Under the pieces are notes generated by a model, which worked only from the letters and a program-made list of their open reading frames with translations, was not told the DNA's origin and did not search any database. A DNA stretch of 64,000 bases, from contig NZ_JALDUR010000001.1 of assembly GCF_023109675.1 (NCBI RefSeq), positions 101,097 through 165,096 on the forward strand, read 5' to 3'. The position numbers and the translations under genes were made by a program. The stretch comes from Streptococcus parasanguinis. Its GTDB lineage: Bacteria; Bacillota; Bacilli; Lactobacillales; Streptococcaceae. Below are positions 61,224 to 64,000 of the stretch, one piece after another. Positions within the stretch are counted from its first letter, which is position 1. The number at the start of each line of letters is the position of its first letter.

Positions 61224-64000
61224 ATGAAAGGTCATCTATTTGAAAAGAAAGAACGATTTAGTATACGAAAATTCAGTGTGGGAGTTTGCTCCGCATTGAT
61301 TGGGTTAGCATTTTTAGGAACAGGCGCTGTCTCTGCAGATGAGACGGTTTCTACTAGTGAACAACCCTTGGAAACCTCTTCAGTAGCGACTGAAGATGTT
61401 AATCATCTAGTGAGAGAAGCTGGCGTCTATACTGCAGATGCGGCACTTCCTACGGCTGATCCTGCAAAACCGGCCACAGAAGCGGTCACTCCAGAGGCTA
61501 GTCCTACAAGTACAGAAGCTAGCTCGACGACTACAGATACTCCAGCTGTTTCAGAGACTGAAAAACCGAAAGCTACTGCTGAAAAAGTGGCCGATTTACC
61601 AACCAATGAAGAAAAACAATTAAGGCCCAAAGAAGTTAAGTTCGATACCTGGGATGATCTCTTGAAGTGGGAACCAGGAAAACGAGTGGATGACGATATA
61701 AACAGAGCAAGCGTCCCACTTGCGAGTCGTTTCCAAGGAAAACAAATTAATGAACAAGCCAAACCTGAAGCGAAGATCCAAGCGCTGTCAAACATGAACT
61801 CCAAAGCCAAGGATCATGCGTCTGTCGGCGGGGAAGAGTTTAAGGCCTATGCGTTTGATTACTGGCAATATTTGGATTCCATGGTCTTTTGGGAAGGACT
61901 GGTTCCATCAGCAGATGTGATCGATGCTGCCCACCGAAATGGGGTTCCTATTTATGGAACACTCTTTTATAACTGGTCTAGCAGTATCAAGGATCAAGAA
62001 CATTTTGCAGAAACATTGAAAGAAGATAGTGAAGGCTCTAAAACTTTCCCGATCGCCCGTAAATTAGTTGAACTTGCCAAGTATTATGGCTTTGATGGTT
62101 ATTTTATCAACCAAGAAACAACCGGAAATCTTGTAGAACCATTGGGTCCAAAATTGAGAGATTTTCTTCTTTATACCAAGGAATATGCGAAGAGTCTGAA
62201 CTATCCGATTAAGTATTCCTGGTATGATGCTATGACCTATGAATATGGCCGTTACCATGAGAATGCGCTGGGAGAATACAACTACAATTTCATGCAGCCA
62301 GAAAATGGGGAAAATCCAGTTGATACTTTCTTTGCTAACTTTAACTGGGGCAAATCAGAAGTGGATTATTCCATCAGTACAGCTAAATGGATTCATCGGA
62401 ATCCTTATGATGTTCTAGCTGGACTCGAACTCCAAAAAGGAGGCTCTTATAAGACTAATGTAGACTGGAATGCCATTTTAGATGAACATGGCAAGTTGCG
62501 TCTATCTCTTGGGCTTTATGCACCTGATACCATTACAGGGCTAGGAAAGACTGGAGAAGGATACCATACCCATGAAGATCTATTCTGGACAGGTTTCCAA
62601 GGAGATCCGACTAAAGGAAAACCAGCAGACCAATCTTGGTACGGTATGTCCAATCTAGTAGTGGACAAAACCCCAATCACTAGTGAAGATTTCAATACTT
62701 CCTTCAATACTGGTCACGGAAAACACTGGTTTGTCGATGGCAAGATTTCTAAAGAAGGGGAATGGAACTACCGTTCTGTTTCTGGCTACCTTCCAACATG
62801 GCGTTGGTGGGTAGAGCATAGTGAAGATAGTACACCATTAAAAGGTCGCTATGATTTTGATCAAGCTTACAATGGAGGAAATTCTCTAGCCTTTGAAGGA
62901 GATTTAAAAGCCAATAGCAGTCAAAATGTCATGCTCTATTCGACCAAGATTCCTGTGACAGAAACGACAAAATTGAGCGTCAGTCATAAAGGTGGGATCG
63001 GAGCTGCTGCCTGGGTAGCTGTTGCCACCAAAGAAGACTACTCTGAATACGAATGGAAAGAATTGACACTGAGTGCAGATTGGTCTACTCAAACCTTTGA
63101 TTTAGGAAGTTTGGCTGGCAAGACCATCTATGCTGTGAAGATGTTCTTTGACCATGATACGGATGTTAAAGACTACAAATTTAATCTCGGCCAATTGTCG
63201 ATTACGTCAAACCAAGAAAAACCAGCTACTCCAGCAGAAGTATCCGTTCGTGCAAAACGTCTACAAAATGCGCAAGAAGCAGAAGCAGTCCTCAATTTTA
63301 AAGGGGTAGCAGATGCGGATTATTATGAAGTCTATGAAAAAGATGGCGATAACTGGCGTCTCTTAACAGGATCTTCTGCGACAACCGTCTATCTACCAAA
63401 AGTTAGCCGTTCAGCAAGTGCTGAAGGAACCACTCAGGAACTCAAGGTTGTGGCAGTTGGAAAGAATGGTCAACGTTCGGATGCGGGAACTGTAGCCTTT
63501 GATTGGGGCATGACCGTGTCAGATACCAGTCTACCAAAAGCTTTAGCGCCAAACGTGGTCATCGGAGCCAAAGTGATCGGTTCGAGCTTCCCGGATGCGG
63601 ATGGTAGTGAAGGCATCGAAGGCATGTTAAATGGTACCATTACCAGTCTTTCAGATAAATGGTCTTCTGCTCAATTGAGTGGAACCGTCGATATTCGTTT
63701 GACACAACCACGGACCATTGTTCGTTGGGTCATGGACCATGCCGGTGCGGGTGGAGAATCTGTCGACGATGGCAAGATGAATACCCGTGACTTCGACCTT
63801 TACTACAAGGACGAAGCCGGTGAGTGGAAATTAGCCAAGGAAGTTCGTGGCAATAAAGCCCATGTATCTGACATTACACTTGATCATCCGATCAAGGCTC
63901 AAGACTGGCGTCTCCATGTCATTACGGCAGATAACGGAACTCCATGGCAAGCCATCCGGATTTACAACTGGAAGATGTATGAAAGTCTGGATACGGAAAC
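61224..64000 (+). CDS. Wall-directed endo-beta-N-acetylglucosaminidase (GH85, EndoD-like), incomplete at window end
   Basis: Releases N-glycans by cutting the chitobiose core of host glycoproteins. The frame is open from ATG 61224 (CAAGGAGG upstream) to the window end, 925 codons without a stop. A YSIRK-type signal peptide (ERFSIRKFSVGVCSALIG) ends near AVSADE, followed by a Thr/Ala/Pro-rich linker. The GH85 catalytic domain starts at about residue 140. YYGFDGYFINQETTG holds the catalytic pair, Asn296 and Glu298, matching the Asn-x-Glu of GH85 enzymes. Beta-sandwich and fibronectin-like regions follow (AKRLQNAQEAEAVLNFKGVA), then a carbohydrate-binding-like segment. The wall anchor, if present, lies beyond the window. 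Related to pneumococcal EndoD. Confidence 0.92.
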   Translation, partial: MKGHLFEKKERFSIRKFSVGVCSALIGLAFLGTGAVSADETVSTSEQPLETSSVATEDVNHLVREAGVYTADAALPTADPAKPATEAVTPEASPTSTEASSTTTDTPAVSETEKPKATAEKVADLPTNEEKQLRPKEVKFDTWDDLLKWEPGKRVDDDINRASVPLASRFQGKQINEQAKPEAKIQALSNMNSKAKDHASVGGEEFKAYAFDYWQYLDSMVFWEGLVPSADVIDAAHRNGVPIYGTLFYNWSSSIKDQEHFAETLKEDSEGSKTFPIARKLVELAKYYGFDGYFINQETTGNLVEPLGPKLRDFLLYTKEYAKSLNYPIKYSWYDAMTYEYGRYHENALGEYNYNFMQPENGENPVDTFFANFNWGKSEVDYSISTAKWIHRNPYDVLAGLELQKGGSYKTNVDWNAILDEHGKLRLSLGLYAPDTITGLGKTGEGYHTHEDLFWTGFQGDPTKGKPADQSWYGMSNLVVDKTPITSEDFNTSFNTGHGKHWFVDGKISKEGEWNYRSVSGYLPTWRWWVEHSEDSTPLKGRYDFDQAYNGGNSLAFEGDLKANSSQNVMLYSTKIPVTETTKLSVSHKGGIGAAAWVAVATKEDYSEYEWKELTLSADWSTQTFDLGSLAGKTIYAVKMFFDHDTDVKDYKFNLGQLSITSNQEKPATPAEVSVRAKRLQNAQEAEAVLNFKGVADADYYEVYEKDGDNWRLLTGSSATTVYLPKVSRSASAEGTTQELKVVAVGKNGQRSDAGTVAFDWGMTVSDTSLPKALAPNVVIGAKVIGSSFPDADGSEGIEGMLNGTITSLSDKWSSAQLSGTVDIRLTQPRTIVRWVMDHAGAGGESVDDGKMNTRDFDLYYKDEAGEWKLAKEVRGNKAHVSDITLDHPIKAQDWRLHVITADNGTPWQAIRIYNWKMYESLDTE

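Noticed and set aside
1-64000. CRISPR array, prophage or restriction-modification locus
   Set aside because: No regularly spaced short repeats, Cas-like proteins, phage structural genes or methyltransferase/endonuclease pairs were seen.

Overview
The window looks like a chromosomal segment of an oral, mitis/sanguinis-group Streptococcus; a parasanguinis- or australis-like species is a guess from gene content. Support: low GC, extended -10 promoters (TATGnTATAAT), a YSIRK-type signal peptide, many LPxTG wall-anchored proteins, RNase J2, RNase M5 and YhaM homologues, the acetylated diaminopimelate route, and streptococcal-style intergenic palindromes. No search could be run. Assignments rest on motifs, protein length and remembered family sequences.

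Layout. 1-1723: a direct repeat, then pgi behind a consensus cre and a palindrome that overlaps its promoter. 1908-12736: an accessory array of nine single-pass membrane proteins with related C-terminal modules, interrupted by one Ser-rich LPxTG protein. It contains a tandem segmental duplication and three broken genes. 12802-15997: dapH, an N-acetyl-diaminopimelate deacetylase, 5-formyl-THF cyclo-ligase and a rhomboid protease. 16411-18912: a wall-anchored C69 dipeptidase with a cre upstream. 18976-20946 (minus): galU and gpsA. 21220-21909: a class I amidotransferase. 22058-25371 (minus): a large Cna-B/pilin-linker adhesin whose signal peptide is frameshifted. 25789-28786: dut, a histidine phosphatase, radA (probable AUC start) and carbonic anhydrase. 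28949-29145: a candidate small RNA. 29155-33042 (minus): a wall-anchored GH66 dextranase. 33406-35033: an ABC permease/ATPase pair.

35034-35902 is a long non-coding stretch with a repeat palindrome and a promoter, short-ORF and terminator leader ahead of an unknown gene. 36649-40790: rnjB, estA and gltX. 40811-42430: an IS3-end-like palindrome and an IS110-family element with a probable bridge RNA. 42499-44155: a TDT-type membrane protein and a CPBP protease. 44234-49722: rnpA, yidC, khpB, an unknown gene, rpmH, tatD, rnmV and rsmA. 49769-49943: tRNA-Ser(CGA) and tRNA-Leu(CAG), minus strand. 50192-56093: rsgA, rpe, thiN, rmuC, yhaM, purR and an unknown membrane protein. 56299-60989: rpsL, rpsG, fusA and gap. 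61224 to the window end: an EndoD-like GH85 glycosidase, incomplete, with a consensus cre.

Themes. Much of the window is core informational machinery. Between these blocks sit surface proteins that act on host or plaque polymers (dextranase, GH85 glycosidase, dipeptidase, adhesin). Two of them, and pgi, carry cre-like sites, suggesting carbon-catabolite control. The most unusual locus is the 1.9-12.7 kb paralogue array. Its proteins share a pattern (N-terminal tail, one membrane helix, two small exported modules) that I do not recognise as a described system.
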